Source of the DNA: Nostoc sp. CHAB 5824
GTDB taxonomy: Bacteria; Cyanobacteriota; Cyanobacteriia; Cyanobacteriales; Nostocaceae
NCBI RefSeq assembly: GCF_020829665.1
Contig: NZ_JAIVFT010000014.1
Span: 1-64,000 of the forward strand
Reading direction: 5' to 3'
Length of the DNA: 64,000 nt
The notes under the pieces were generated by a model. That model was not told the origin of the DNA, searched no databases, and worked only from the letters and a program-made list of their open reading frames with translations. Both the position numbers and the translations under genes were made by a program. This document shows positions 34,219 through 41,945 of this stretch, piece after piece; position 1 is the first letter of the stretch; each line of letters begins with the position of its first letter.

Positions 34219-34539
34219 CCCTTTCAAGGTGAACATTTGTACTATCAGACAAATGATGTTTTAACCCAATTTTGGTATTTTGGCTCAAGCGTAGGCGTAG
34301 CCCGCCGTGGACATCGCTTAATTTACAGTCCAAAAATTTGGAGTTTAATAGACCTCTTGCAAAAGTTCCTTTTGTATTCTTGTAGGGAAAGGGGAAATTC
34401 CATCCTTTACCCCTTCCCCCTTACCATGCATCCCTACTTCTGCAAGAAGTCTAATGCATAAATTCTTTGTTCAATTCCAGCCGTTGTCTGAAATACCGGA
34501 AAAACTTTGATAGTACATCTGCTCACCTTGAAAGGGCTA
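34216..34539. mobile_element. 324-bp element with ~34-bp terminal inverted repeats
   Basis: The left end TAGCCCTTTCAAGGTGAACA and the reverse complement of the right end, TAGCCCTTTCAAGGTGAGCA, continue to match through TGTACTATCA for about 34 bp. GTACTCT occurs at 34205-34211 and 34540-34546 and could be a target duplication. The interior has no transposase and includes common Nostoc repeats. It appears to be a non-autonomous derivative of an unseen IS. A lone copy of one end lies at 3809-3824. Confidence 0.75.
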
Positions 34540-34654
34540 GTACTCTTGATCTAGCTCTTGATGGATTCTGACGCAAGCAATGGCGCGGTGTACTCGCACT
34601 GCGTACCAAACAACTAGGCGATAAGCATGGGAATATTTGGACATTTTACTCGAA

Positions 34655-34885
34655 TTAGTCCTTATATGACTCCAAAATCCCACTGCGAATCATTAGTTGT
34701 GGCCAAAACAACACAAAAAATCCCATCCATATCATTACAGGGATAGAGACGAGAACTGTTAGCCAGATAATTTTAAATAGTAACCAGCTACCACCAATCA
34801 GTGTTACACCTGTCAGAACAATAGACCAGGGCTGACACCACCAAGGTTTGTAGTTCCAAGGGCTTATGGACTTTTGTTCAGTCAT
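34655..34885 (-). CDS. Small cyanobacterial membrane protein (DUF6737-like)
   Basis: A 76-residue protein starting MTEQKSISPWNYKPWWCQPW with two hydrophobic helices (SIVLTGVTLIGGSWLLFKIIW and LVSIPVMIWMGFFVLFWPQL). The tryptophan-rich N-terminus NYKPWWCQPWSI is the recognisable signature of a small conserved cyanobacterial membrane family, which I recall as DUF6737. The function is unknown. No operon partner is present. Confidence 0.75.
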   Translation of the reverse strand: MTEQKSISPWNYKPWWCQPWSIVLTGVTLIGGSWLLFKIIWLTVLVSIPVMIWMGFFVLFWPQLMIRSGILESYKD

Positions 34886-35212
34886 TGATTTTATTTAGTT
34901 AAACTCCAAATTTTCTTTTAACAATTTTTAGGGTAAATAATGTACCAGATTTCCAAAGTCGAACGCGTTGGCTTTGCCCGGACTTCTCTACGAGAGGCTG
35001 CGCCCTAAGCATAGTTATGCCGCAGGCTTTACGACAGAGCTACGTGACCACCGCAGGCATCGCTATTAATATTATCAAGGTCTTGGTAATATTCGTGAAA
35101 AATCTTCGCCGAAACGAGCCGTGGACGCAATCTGTGCAGCACGATCAATGTTCTGGGCGTGAAAGAACATGGCATAAAGATTGATATGGGCGTGACGAGT
35201 TTTCCAGATATA
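34886..35212. other. Intergenic repeats and an unassigned short ORF
   Basis: The interval contains palindromic cyanobacterial repeats (GGACTTCTCTACGAGAGG near 34980; CCGCAGGC pieces near 35030). On the minus strand, about 35075-35209, a 43-codon frame reads RHAHINLYAMFFHAQNIDRA and further. It looks protein-like but cannot be assigned, and may be the tail of a decayed gene. Confidence 0.35.
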
Positions 35213-37249
35213 TCAATCTTCAAACATCTCTAAGAACTGCGCCTCGTTTAATTGTGTAATTCCCAAGGAAAGCGCTTTTTCTAATTTAGAACCTGCATCT
35301 TCTCCTACTACCAAATAATCTGTTTTTTTACTCACTGATTCAGTCACTTTCCCACCAGCTTGTTGAATCAAAGCCTTCGTTTCATCTCGCTTTAAAGTGG
35401 GCAATGTACCCGTAATTACAAAAGTTTTCCCTGCAAACTTTTGATTACCATCACCATCTGTTTTTGTTTCCTCGGTGGCAGTTAATTGCAATCCTTCTGC
35501 TTGTAAGCGTTCTATTAACCTTTGGTTGGCATCAATCCGAAACCACTGGTACACAGATTGGGCAATTTCAGCACCGATACCGTAAATTCCTTCAATATCT
35601 GATTGCTTTGCTGTAGCTAATTGGTCTACAGTGAAATATTTCTGAGTCAACAATTGGGCATTCACACTGCCAACGTGACGGATGCCTAAACCATACAATA
35701 CCCTTGACCAAGGTTGGTTTTTTGATTGAGCGATCGCATCTACCAATTTCTCTGCCGACTTTTTCCCCATCCTTTCTAATGCACACAATTTGCTTTCTGT
35801 CAACTCATATAAATCGGCAACAGAATGCACCAAAGCTTTATCAACGAGTTGATGCACCAGCTTTTCGCCTATGCCTTTAATATCCAAGGCATCACGACTT
35901 ACCCAATGTTCAATGGAACCTTTAAGAATCGCTGCACAGGAAGCATTGACGCACCGAGTCACAGCCTCATCTGATTCTCGCACCACTGGTTGACCGCAGA
36001 CTGGGCAATGGGTGGGCATAACGAAGGGTTCAGTGTCAGCAGGACGGAGTTCTTTTAGTACCCTGAGCACTTCTGGGATGATTTCCCCAGCTTTGCGGAC
36101 AATGACAGTATCACCAATGCGAATGTCCAATTGAGTAATGCGATCGCTATTGTGTAAAGTAGCGCGAGAAACTGTTGTCCCCGCCAGTTGCACAGGGCGC
36201 ATTTCGGCTAACGGCGTTAACGCCCCCGTTCGTCCGACATTCACAGCAATATTTTCTACACGCGTAGGTGCTTCTTCGGCTGGGTACTTCAAAGCTACTG
36301 CCCAGCGAGGGAATTTCTGCGTAAAGCCTAGCTGTTCTTGAAGTTTAAAAGAACTTAGCTTTACTACTACCCCATCAGTCATGTAGGGTAAATTCAGCCG
36401 TTCCGTATCCCAGTATTCATAATATTTTGCCACTTCTGCGATCGAGGCACACAGTTTATGGTTGGGGTTGACTCGAAAACCCATCTTTTCTAATAACTCC
36501 AATGCTTCCCATTGGGTATTGGCAATACTGGTGTCATCTCTACCAGGAATGTGCAAGGTGTAGCCAAAGAAATCTAATCGCCGTTTAGCGACAATGCGCG
36601 AGTCTAGTTGTCTGAGTGTACCAGCTGCGGCATTACGAGGATTGGCAAATAATTGCTCACCTGCTTTTTGTCTTTCCTCGTTAATTTGTTTAAATACTTC
36701 CAACGGTAAAAACGCCTCGCCGCGTACTTCCACCCTTTCTAGAATTTCTAACCCTTCAAAATTCAAACGCAAGGGAATTGAGCGAATTGTCCGTACATTT
36801 TGGGTGATATCTTCACCCGTCACCCCATCACCCCTAGTTGCACCCCTAACTAGAACGCCATTTTGATAGGTAAGAGCCAAAGCAGAACCATCAATTTTGA
36901 GTTCACTGACATATTCCACCGATTCGGTTTTCGGTACTTGTCGCCGCCAGCGATGATCCCACCCTTGCAATTCATCGATATTGAATGCATTCTCCAGGCT
37001 GTACAGGGGGATATTATGCCGCACCGAGGTAAACTGCGTTGCTGGCCTCTCACCCACGCGCTGAGTCGGACTATCGGGAGTCGCTAATTCTGGATACTGA
37101 ATTTCCAGTTGTTGCAATTCTCGATATAGCTGATCATAGACTGCATCCTCCATGATTGGAGCATCTAGGACGTAATAAGCGAAGCTTGCTTGTTGCAATA
37201 ACTGGCGCAATTCTTCTGTGCGCTTTACTTCAGGTTTAATCTGGGTCAT
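35213..37249 (-). CDS. ligA: NAD-dependent DNA ligase
   Basis: Seals nicks in replication and repair using NAD. The 678-residue protein is full length. It has the N-terminal Ia domain (EELRQLLQQASFAYYVLDAP), the adenylation lysine in SELKIDGSALAL (KxDG), the nucleotidyltransferase motifs ATRGDGVTGEDITQNVRT and TDGVVVKLSS, and the OB fold NVGRTGALTPLAEMRPV. The four-cysteine zinc finger (CPVCGQPV...CVNASC), helix-hairpin-helix repeats and a C-terminal BRCT domain (KTFVITGTLPTLKRDETKALI) follow. It stands alone on the minus strand. Confidence 0.97.
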   Translation of the reverse strand: MTQIKPEVKRTEELRQLLQQASFAYYVLDAPIMEDAVYDQLYRELQQLEIQYPELATPDSPTQRVGERPATQFTSVRHNIPLYSLENAFNIDELQGWDHRWRRQVPKTESVEYVSELKIDGSALALTYQNGVLVRGATRGDGVTGEDITQNVRTIRSIPLRLNFEGLEILERVEVRGEAFLPLEVFKQINEERQKAGEQLFANPRNAAAGTLRQLDSRIVAKRRLDFFGYTLHIPGRDDTSIANTQWEALELLEKMGFRVNPNHKLCASIAEVAKYYEYWDTERLNLPYMTDGVVVKLSSFKLQEQLGFTQKFPRWAVALKYPAEEAPTRVENIAVNVGRTGALTPLAEMRPVQLAGTTVSRATLHNSDRITQLDIRIGDTVIVRKAGEIIPEVLRVLKELRPADTEPFVMPTHCPVCGQPVVRESDEAVTRCVNASCAAILKGSIEHWVSRDALDIKGIGEKLVHQLVDKALVHSVADLYELTESKLCALERMGKKSAEKLVDAIAQSKNQPWSRVLYGLGIRHVGSVNAQLLTQKYFTVDQLATAKQSDIEGIYGIGAEIAQSVYQWFRIDANQRLIERLQAEGLQLTATEETKTDGDGNQKFAGKTFVITGTLPTLKRDETKALIQQAGGKVTESVSKKTDYLVVGEDAGSKLEKALSLGITQLNEAQFLEMFED

Positions 37250-37264
37250 TAGACTTATTACAAA

Positions 37265-37350
37265 ATACCTAGCAAATAGAATAGCCTGCTTATGCAGGCT
37301 TTGTTTGGGTAGCCGCGACTTATAGTCGTTGAAGTCGTGGTTAATGCGGA
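37265..37350. repeat. Hairpin-containing Nostoc intergenic repeat
   Basis: The sequence contains the perfect hairpin AGCCTGCTTATGCAGGCT followed by TTTGTTTGGGTAGCCGCGACT and a second stem GACTTATAGTC. It looks like a commonly dispersed Nostoc repeat with terminator-like form. Confidence 0.6.
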
Positions 37351-37359
37351 GGTAAATAG

Positions 37360-37518
37360 ATGAAGATAACTGTTAAGGAGTTGTTGCAGGGTTATGCTGC
37401 TGGGGAAAGAGATTTTATTGGGGTTGATTACTTCTATTTCCTGAGTGGCGGCTGTTTTATATTGCTCTGTCAAAATGAACGTTGGGATTTAGCGATCCCA
37501 GTCTTTAACTTCATATAA
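37360..37518 (+). CDS. Pentapeptide-repeat protein N-terminus, truncated
   Basis: A 52-residue ORF preceded by the ribosome site GGAGG starts MKITVKELLQGYAAGERDFI and then GVDYFYF. This is how many cyanobacterial pentapeptide-repeat proteins begin (xELLxxYAAGERDFxGV). No A(D/N)LxX repeats follow, and the remaining part overlaps the minus-strand remnant. It is most likely the severed start of such a gene. Confidence 0.5.
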   Translation: MKITVKELLQGYAAGERDFIGVDYFYFLSGGCFILLCQNERWDLAIPVFNFI

Positions 37519-37779
37519 AAATCGAGTTTTGCCAATTAGTTTACGATTAGCAGAGGTACTTTGGACAAACACAACATACTTTTCTAGGTTACTCGGTTTA
37601 ATACGAATCGTTGCATCCATCGGTAGACCTAACATTTCTCATGCAGCACCTCCTTCAAATAAATCACTCGTTGCCCGATCGATTAAGATAATTTCTTTTT
37701 GAGCCTGGATAGTTTCTGTTTTTGTAAATTCGTAGAAACCCCGCTCAGCTCTTCTAGCTGTGCTACGGACTTGTACAAT
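37489..37779 (-). pseudogene. Unidentified small gene with in-frame stop
   Basis: One reading frame spans 97 codons, starting near VRSTARRAERGFYEFTKTE and ending LIGKTRFLYEVKDWDR. It is interrupted by a single TGA after LFEGGAA, followed directly by EMLGLPMDATIRI. A CGA-to-TGA change would explain it. No ATG start is visible; the frame opens at ATT after a TAG. The protein family is not recognised. Confidence 0.5.
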
Positions 37780-37861
37780 CTATGAGCTATATATTCTTTT
37801 AAGGACGAACTGTCTTCTTTCTGGTGCATATCAAAATACTGTACAATTCTCTTTTGACGAC

Positions 37862-38164
37862 TTACTCATCATCTTCTTCAAAAAGGCTTTGGATGTCTCT
37901 TGCCCCATGTAGAACACGAATGACTTCAATCCCTTGGTTTATAGGACGGTAGAAAATTAGATAATTCCCTACCGGAAAACTCCGCAGATTTGGCGCTAAG
38001 GAATTACGCTTTCTTCCCATACTTGGGTTTGATGCCAGTATTTTGAGTTGGTTGTCAATTTTTTGTAGAAGCCGATCTGCTTTTTCAAAGCTGTCATTAG
38101 CAATAAAATTCCAAATATCCAATAAATCAGCTTGCGCTAACGGTTTTTTGAGAATTATCGCCAT
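37862..38164 (-). CDS. parE: ParE/RelE-family toxin
   Basis: A 100-residue toxin of the RelE/ParE fold: helices LAQADLLDIWNFIANDSFEKADRLLQKIDNQL, then the strand region GRKRNSLAPNLRSFPVGNYLIFYRPINQGIEVIRVLHGARDI. The FPVGNYLIFYRP and VIRVLHGARD motifs are typical of ParE, which poisons DNA gyrase in studied examples. Its start codon overlaps the stop of the upstream antitoxin gene (TAATG), as expected for a translationally coupled type II pair. Confidence 0.88.
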   Translation of the reverse strand: MAIILKKPLAQADLLDIWNFIANDSFEKADRLLQKIDNQLKILASNPSMGRKRNSLAPNLRSFPVGNYLIFYRPINQGIEVIRVLHGARDIQSLFEEDDE

Positions 38165-38421
38165 TATGCGGATTCTCTCTGCTGCCGTTGTTGTTTTGCC
38201 AATTCGATAATTTCATCCATGTTTAGAGGTGTTGATTCTCCGCTATCAATCCCTTGCTGTATCTCCCGACGCAAATCGGCAAGGCGTACTGCTTTGAGGG
38301 TATCCTGCTCCTTGAGCAGCCGTAGACCTTCACGGATAACTTCTGAAGCCGAAGTATACATACCGCTTTCAACTTTGGATTGCACCCACTTTTCCAGTTC
38401 TGGGGTCAAAGAAACATTCAT
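38164..38421 (-). CDS. parD: ParD-family antitoxin
   Basis: An 85-residue antitoxin with the ribbon-helix-helix DNA-binding N-terminus MNVSLTPELEKWVQSKVESG and the ASEVIREGLRLLKEQD helix characteristic of ParD. The C-terminal charged part binds the toxin. It overlaps the downstream parE by one base, and the pair probably represses its own promoter, which should lie at about 38425-38500. Confidence 0.88.
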   Translation of the reverse strand: MNVSLTPELEKWVQSKVESGMYTSASEVIREGLRLLKEQDTLKAVRLADLRREIQQGIDSGESTPLNMDEIIELAKQQRQQRESA

Positions 38422-38690
38422 CTGCTACCTCTTGATAGACTCATAGCAATAATCATACCCGGAATAACAAAAAATATCCAAGTTTGTTATTACTGGAGTT
38501 GAAGGAAAGCCGAAGTAAGAAAAGAAGATGCAAAAATTTTTGCATTGATGGTTTGCACTTCCCGTTTTTGCAACTGTTTTATTACTAAGAATAACAAAGC
38601 TCTCGCAAGCTCTAATTTAGATGGTGGAAAAATTTCAGCCTTTTTTTATTGTGCTGATTTTTGCACAAAACCAGATAGTAATACCAAGTT
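38422..38690. other. Upstream region of parDE, no further gene
   Basis: AT-rich sequence that should contain the parDE promoter/operator. No coding frame or strong repeat is seen before the dispersed element beginning at 38691. Confidence 0.3.
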
Positions 38691-38790
38691 GTCGCGCATT
38701 TAACTTGCACATCTTTTCGTGTTGACAGTTAACCGTTAGCGGTCAACGAACTTAGGAAGTGACTGTGTAATTTAAAAGCGTAATAGCTTA
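38691..38790. repeat. Dispersed hairpin element, copy 1
   Basis: This block aligns with 50007-50132. Shared parts are TTAACTTGCACAT / TAAACTTGCACAT, CGTGTTGAC / TGTGTTGAC, a central hairpin closing with GTCAAC, and TGTGTAATTTAAA then GTAATAGCTTA. The hairpin interior differs between copies. It is non-coding and probably a MITE-like or structured repeat. Confidence 0.7.
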
Positions 38791-38875
38791 TAAATACTTC
38801 ATGAGGTTGAAATGGGCAAACGTGCGAAAGTGCGATCGCGCGTTTAACTTACAAAATTACAAATTGTACGCAATC

Positions 38876-39868
38876 ATGGTTAAAAATTTTATAGGTAAGC
38901 CCCCAATTATTATTGCTCACCGAGGCGCTAGTGGCTATCGTCCAGAACATACTTTAGCTGCTTATGAGTTAGCGATCGCACTGGGCGCTGATTATATTGA
39001 ACCTGATTTAGTTTCCACTAAAGACGGTATTTTAATTGCCCGTCACGAAAATGAGATTTCCGAAACCACCGACATTGCTAGCCATGCAGAATTTGCTCAC
39101 CGTCAAACCACCAAAATAATTGATGGAGAATCAAAAACTGGCTGGTTTACTGAAGACTTTACCCTGGCAGAACTGAAAACACTACGAGCCAAAGAGCGGA
39201 TTGGGCAACTGCGAGTGCAAAATACCGCCTATGATGGACTCTTAGAAATTCCTACTCTCCAAGAAATCATTGATTTAGTCAAAGGTAAAAGTGCTGAAAT
39301 TAATCGTGCGATCGGCATTTATCCAGAAACTAAATACCCAACTTACTTTAAATCTATAGGTTTAGCCCTAGAACCAACTCTACTCGCAACTTTGACAGCC
39401 AACGGTTATCAGGGAGCTAATGCACCTGTTTTCATTCAGTCTTTTGAAGTGAGTAATTTACAAGATTTATCTACAAAGACTGATTTACCTCTGGTGCAAT
39501 TACTTAATAACAGTGGTAAACCTTATGATTTTGTAGTTAGTGGCTGCGATCGCACTTATGCAGATTTAGCAACTGCGTCAGGTTTAGAAGAAATTGCTAA
39601 ATATGCACAAGCGATTGGCGTTCATAAAAATTTACTAGTTCCTAGAGACAGCAATGGTAAATTACTCTTGCCCACATCTTTAGTCATCGATGCTCATGCG
39701 GTTGGTTTGCTGGTTCATGTCTGGACTTTCCGCAATGAAGACTGTTTTTTGCCACTGGATTTTCAAGGAAATCCCCAAGGCGAATATAAACTATTTTTCA
39801 ACTTAGGTGTTGATGGCGTATTTAGCGATTACCCAGATACGGCAGTTCCCCACCCTACTGTTCAATAG
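38876..39868 (+). CDS. Glycerophosphodiester phosphodiesterase
   Basis: Hydrolyses glycerophosphodiesters to glycerol-3-phosphate plus alcohol, for phosphate and lipid recycling. From the ATG at 38876 (MVKNFIGKPPIIIAHRGASG) the protein has 330 residues. Catalytic and metal-site motifs are AHRGASGYRPEHT (His, Glu), GADYIEPDLVSTKDGILIARHE (Glu-x-Asp, His) and the barrel end LLVHVWTFRNED and GVDGVFSDYPD. The frame is open 25 codons further upstream, but that part is unconserved and spans repeat DNA. No signal peptide is apparent from this start. A fragment of a second, similar gene lies at 43962-44030. Confidence 0.9.
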   Translation: MVKNFIGKPPIIIAHRGASGYRPEHTLAAYELAIALGADYIEPDLVSTKDGILIARHENEISETTDIASHAEFAHRQTTKIIDGESKTGWFTEDFTLAELKTLRAKERIGQLRVQNTAYDGLLEIPTLQEIIDLVKGKSAEINRAIGIYPETKYPTYFKSIGLALEPTLLATLTANGYQGANAPVFIQSFEVSNLQDLSTKTDLPLVQLLNNSGKPYDFVVSGCDRTYADLATASGLEEIAKYAQAIGVHKNLLVPRDSNGKLLLPTSLVIDAHAVGLLVHVWTFRNEDCFLPLDFQGNPQGEYKLFFNLGVDGVFSDYPDTAVPHPTVQ

Positions 39869-39906
39869 TAATTTGGTAGGGCAATAGAAAATCACAGAAA
39901 AGTAAC

Positions 39907-40038
39907 ATGGTTTTACTTAAGTGGAAATCCTATATAACAGCAATAACCTTGACCGCAATCAGTCTTACTGCATCCAAGTCGGCATTGGCGGCATCTCTAT
40001 ACTCAGCTACTGATAGGACTTACGCAGTGAAAACCTGA
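39907..40038 (+). pseudogene. Signal-peptide fragment of a lost secreted protein
   Basis: A 43-codon ORF starts MVLLKWKSYITAITLTAISL and has an Ala-rich cleavage region SKSALAASLYSATD. It then runs into a common intergenic repeat (GGACTTACGCAGTGAAAACC) and stops. It is best seen as the start of a secreted protein gene cut by repeat insertion. Its identity is not recoverable. Confidence 0.45.
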
Positions 40039-40149
40039 AACATCGTTCGCGTAGCGCATTCCCCCCTAACCCCCTTTTTAAGCAGGGCTGTTCTGCTATT
40101 AGTGACAGCGCAAATGGCATAACCAATTGAAATTAATAGTTTTACACCA

Positions 40150-40908
40150 ATGCCTAAAGTTGTTTCAATTCATTCCTATCGAGGCGGTACGGGTAAATCT
40201 AATTTTACTGCTAACCTAGCAACCACAGTGGCTTCACTGGGCAACCGCGTTGGTGTGGTGGATACGGATGTACCTTCGCCTGGAATTCATAATTTATTCT
40301 GTCTGGAGCCAGAGCAGATGGGCAAAACCCTGAATAACTATCTGTGGGGTGAAAGTCCGATCGAGGAAGCTGCCTATGATGTCAGTGTCAAAACTGGTGT
40401 AGAGAGTCCAGGTAAGCTGTTTTTGGTTCCTTCCAGTGTCAAAGCAGATGAAATCGCCAGAATTTTGAAGGACGGCTATGATGTCAAGCTGCTGAATGAT
40501 GGATTTCGTAGTTTGGTGAAAGCACTCAAGCTTGATTATTTATTTATTGATACCCATCCTGGCTTGTCGAAAGAGACGTTTCTCTCGATCGCTATCTCCC
40601 ATGTGCTGATCTTAATTTTGCGCCCCGACAAGCAAGATTACCAAGGTACTGCGATCACCGTGGATGTGGCGCGGCAACTGAAAGTCCGAAAAATGCTGCT
40701 GGCAATCAACAAGGCACACAGCAAACTCAATTTAGAGGCACTGAAGCAAAAAGTTGAAGAAACCTACAGTGAAACCGTTGCTGGTGTGTTTCCCCTATCA
40801 GAAGATATGGTGCAGCTCGCCAGTGAAGGGGTGTTTTGCATGAAATATCCAGAACACCCAGTCAGTCAGGAGTTTCGCAAAGTAGCACAGCAAATTATAG
40901 AGGGATAA
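40150..40908 (+). CDS. MinD/ParA-like ATPase
   Basis: A 252-residue deviant-Walker ATPase. The P loop is YRGGTGKSNFTANLAT, with Lys16 present and Arg11 in the place of the signature lysine of canonical KGGxGK proteins. The other parts are switch I (VVDTDVPSPGIH), switch II (YLFIDTHPGLSKETF) and LLAINKAHSK. There is no ParB, origin site or MinC/MinE neighbour, so it is probably not a partition or division gene. It is the first gene of a tight operon with glutaminase (5-bp gap) and a Cache-HAMP-PAS receptor. A role as an ATP-dependent scaffold or switch in that system is inferred. Confidence 0.85.
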   Translation: MPKVVSIHSYRGGTGKSNFTANLATTVASLGNRVGVVDTDVPSPGIHNLFCLEPEQMGKTLNNYLWGESPIEEAAYDVSVKTGVESPGKLFLVPSSVKADEIARILKDGYDVKLLNDGFRSLVKALKLDYLFIDTHPGLSKETFLSIAISHVLILILRPDKQDYQGTAITVDVARQLKVRKMLLAINKAHSKLNLEALKQKVEETYSETVAGVFPLSEDMVQLASEGVFCMKYPEHPVSQEFRKVAQQIIEG

Positions 40909-40913
40909 GCACA

Positions 40914-41945
40914 ATGCCAAATTCAGGAGATTTGCAGTCCCTTGCCAGTTCCATTACTGCGGTTACGTCGCCCTTTCGGAATTATTTAAACGATTTGTAC
41001 GACAAATATCGATCGCTGAATGAAGGCAAGGTTGCTGACTACATTCCCGAATTAGCACTGGCAAAACCAGAGTGGTTTGGCATTTGTGTCGTCACTGCCG
41101 ATGGACAGATGTTTGAGGTGGGAGAATGTCAGCAATTATTCACAATTCAGTCCATTTCTAAGGCATTTGTGTTTGGCTTGGCATTAGAGGATCATGGACG
41201 CGAGTATGTAAATAGCAAAGTCAGTGTTGAACCTACAGGGGAAGCATTTAACTCGATTGTGTTAGACGAGGCTACTAACCGTCCCTATAACCCGATGGTG
41301 AATGCAGGGGCGATCGCCACTGCGGATCTGATCAAAGGCAAAAACAGCACGGAACGTTTGAAACGACTACTGGAAATGTTCAAACGCTATACCGGAAGGG
41401 AACACGACATTAATGTACCCGTTTTTTTGTCGGAGAAATCGACGGGCTACCGCAACCGAGCAATGGCTTACCTAATGCTGAACTTTGGCATGATCAGCGA
41501 CAAGATTGACGAAACACTGGATCTCTATTTTCAGCAATGTTCGATTTTAGTTAACGCTAAAGATTTAGCAATGCTGGCGGCAACACTGGCAAATGGGGGT
41601 ATCAACCCAGTCACGAAGGAAAGGGCGATCGATGAGCGCTATGTTCAGGATGTGATTAGCATCATGCTTACCTGTGGAATGTACGATGCGTCGGGTGAGT
41701 GGGCGTATCGAGTGGGGATACCTGCTAAGAGCGGAGTAGGTGGTGGGATTACGGCAGTTGTTCCTGGTAAGTTAGGCATTGGTACGTTCTCCCCACCTTT
41801 AGATGCCAAGGGAAACAGTATACGAGGCATCAAGGTGTGTGAATACCTGTCTAAAGATTTTGGTTTACATCTATTTAACGTTGCCAAGCCAGAGCGAGAT
41901 TTACAACAATGGCTGGTAGGAGGAGACGGCATTAATGATTGGTAA
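40914..41945 (+). CDS. glsA: Glutaminase A
   Basis: Hydrolyses L-glutamine to glutamate and ammonia in the cytoplasm. From the ATG at 40914 (MPNSGDLQSLASSITAVTSP) it has 343 residues. The serine-dependent beta-lactamase-like fold is marked by the catalytic FTIQSISKAFVFGLAL (SxxK), PYNPMVNAGAIATADLI, TGYRNRAMAYLML and IPAKSGVGGGITAVVPGKLGIGTFSPPLD. It has no STAS or ankyrin extension. The frame is open upstream into the ATPase gene, but that would overlap by 73 bp and lacks family residues. It overlaps the next gene by 11 bp, so translation is probably coupled. Confidence 0.94.
   Translation: MPNSGDLQSLASSITAVTSPFRNYLNDLYDKYRSLNEGKVADYIPELALAKPEWFGICVVTADGQMFEVGECQQLFTIQSISKAFVFGLALEDHGREYVNSKVSVEPTGEAFNSIVLDEATNRPYNPMVNAGAIATADLIKGKNSTERLKRLLEMFKRYTGREHDINVPVFLSEKSTGYRNRAMAYLMLNFGMISDKIDETLDLYFQQCSILVNAKDLAMLAATLANGGINPVTKERAIDERYVQDVISIMLTCGMYDASGEWAYRVGIPAKSGVGGGITAVVPGKLGIGTFSPPLDAKGNSIRGIKVCEYLSKDFGLHLFNVAKPERDLQQWLVGGDGINDW

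Noticed and set aside
35075..35209. Minus-strand frame reading RHAHINLYAMFFHAQNIDRA
   Set aside because: No start codon and no identifiable family; kept only as a possible remnant in the gap description.
41645..41932. Minus-strand ORF inside the glutaminase gene
   Set aside because: Shadow of strongly conserved GlsA coding sequence.
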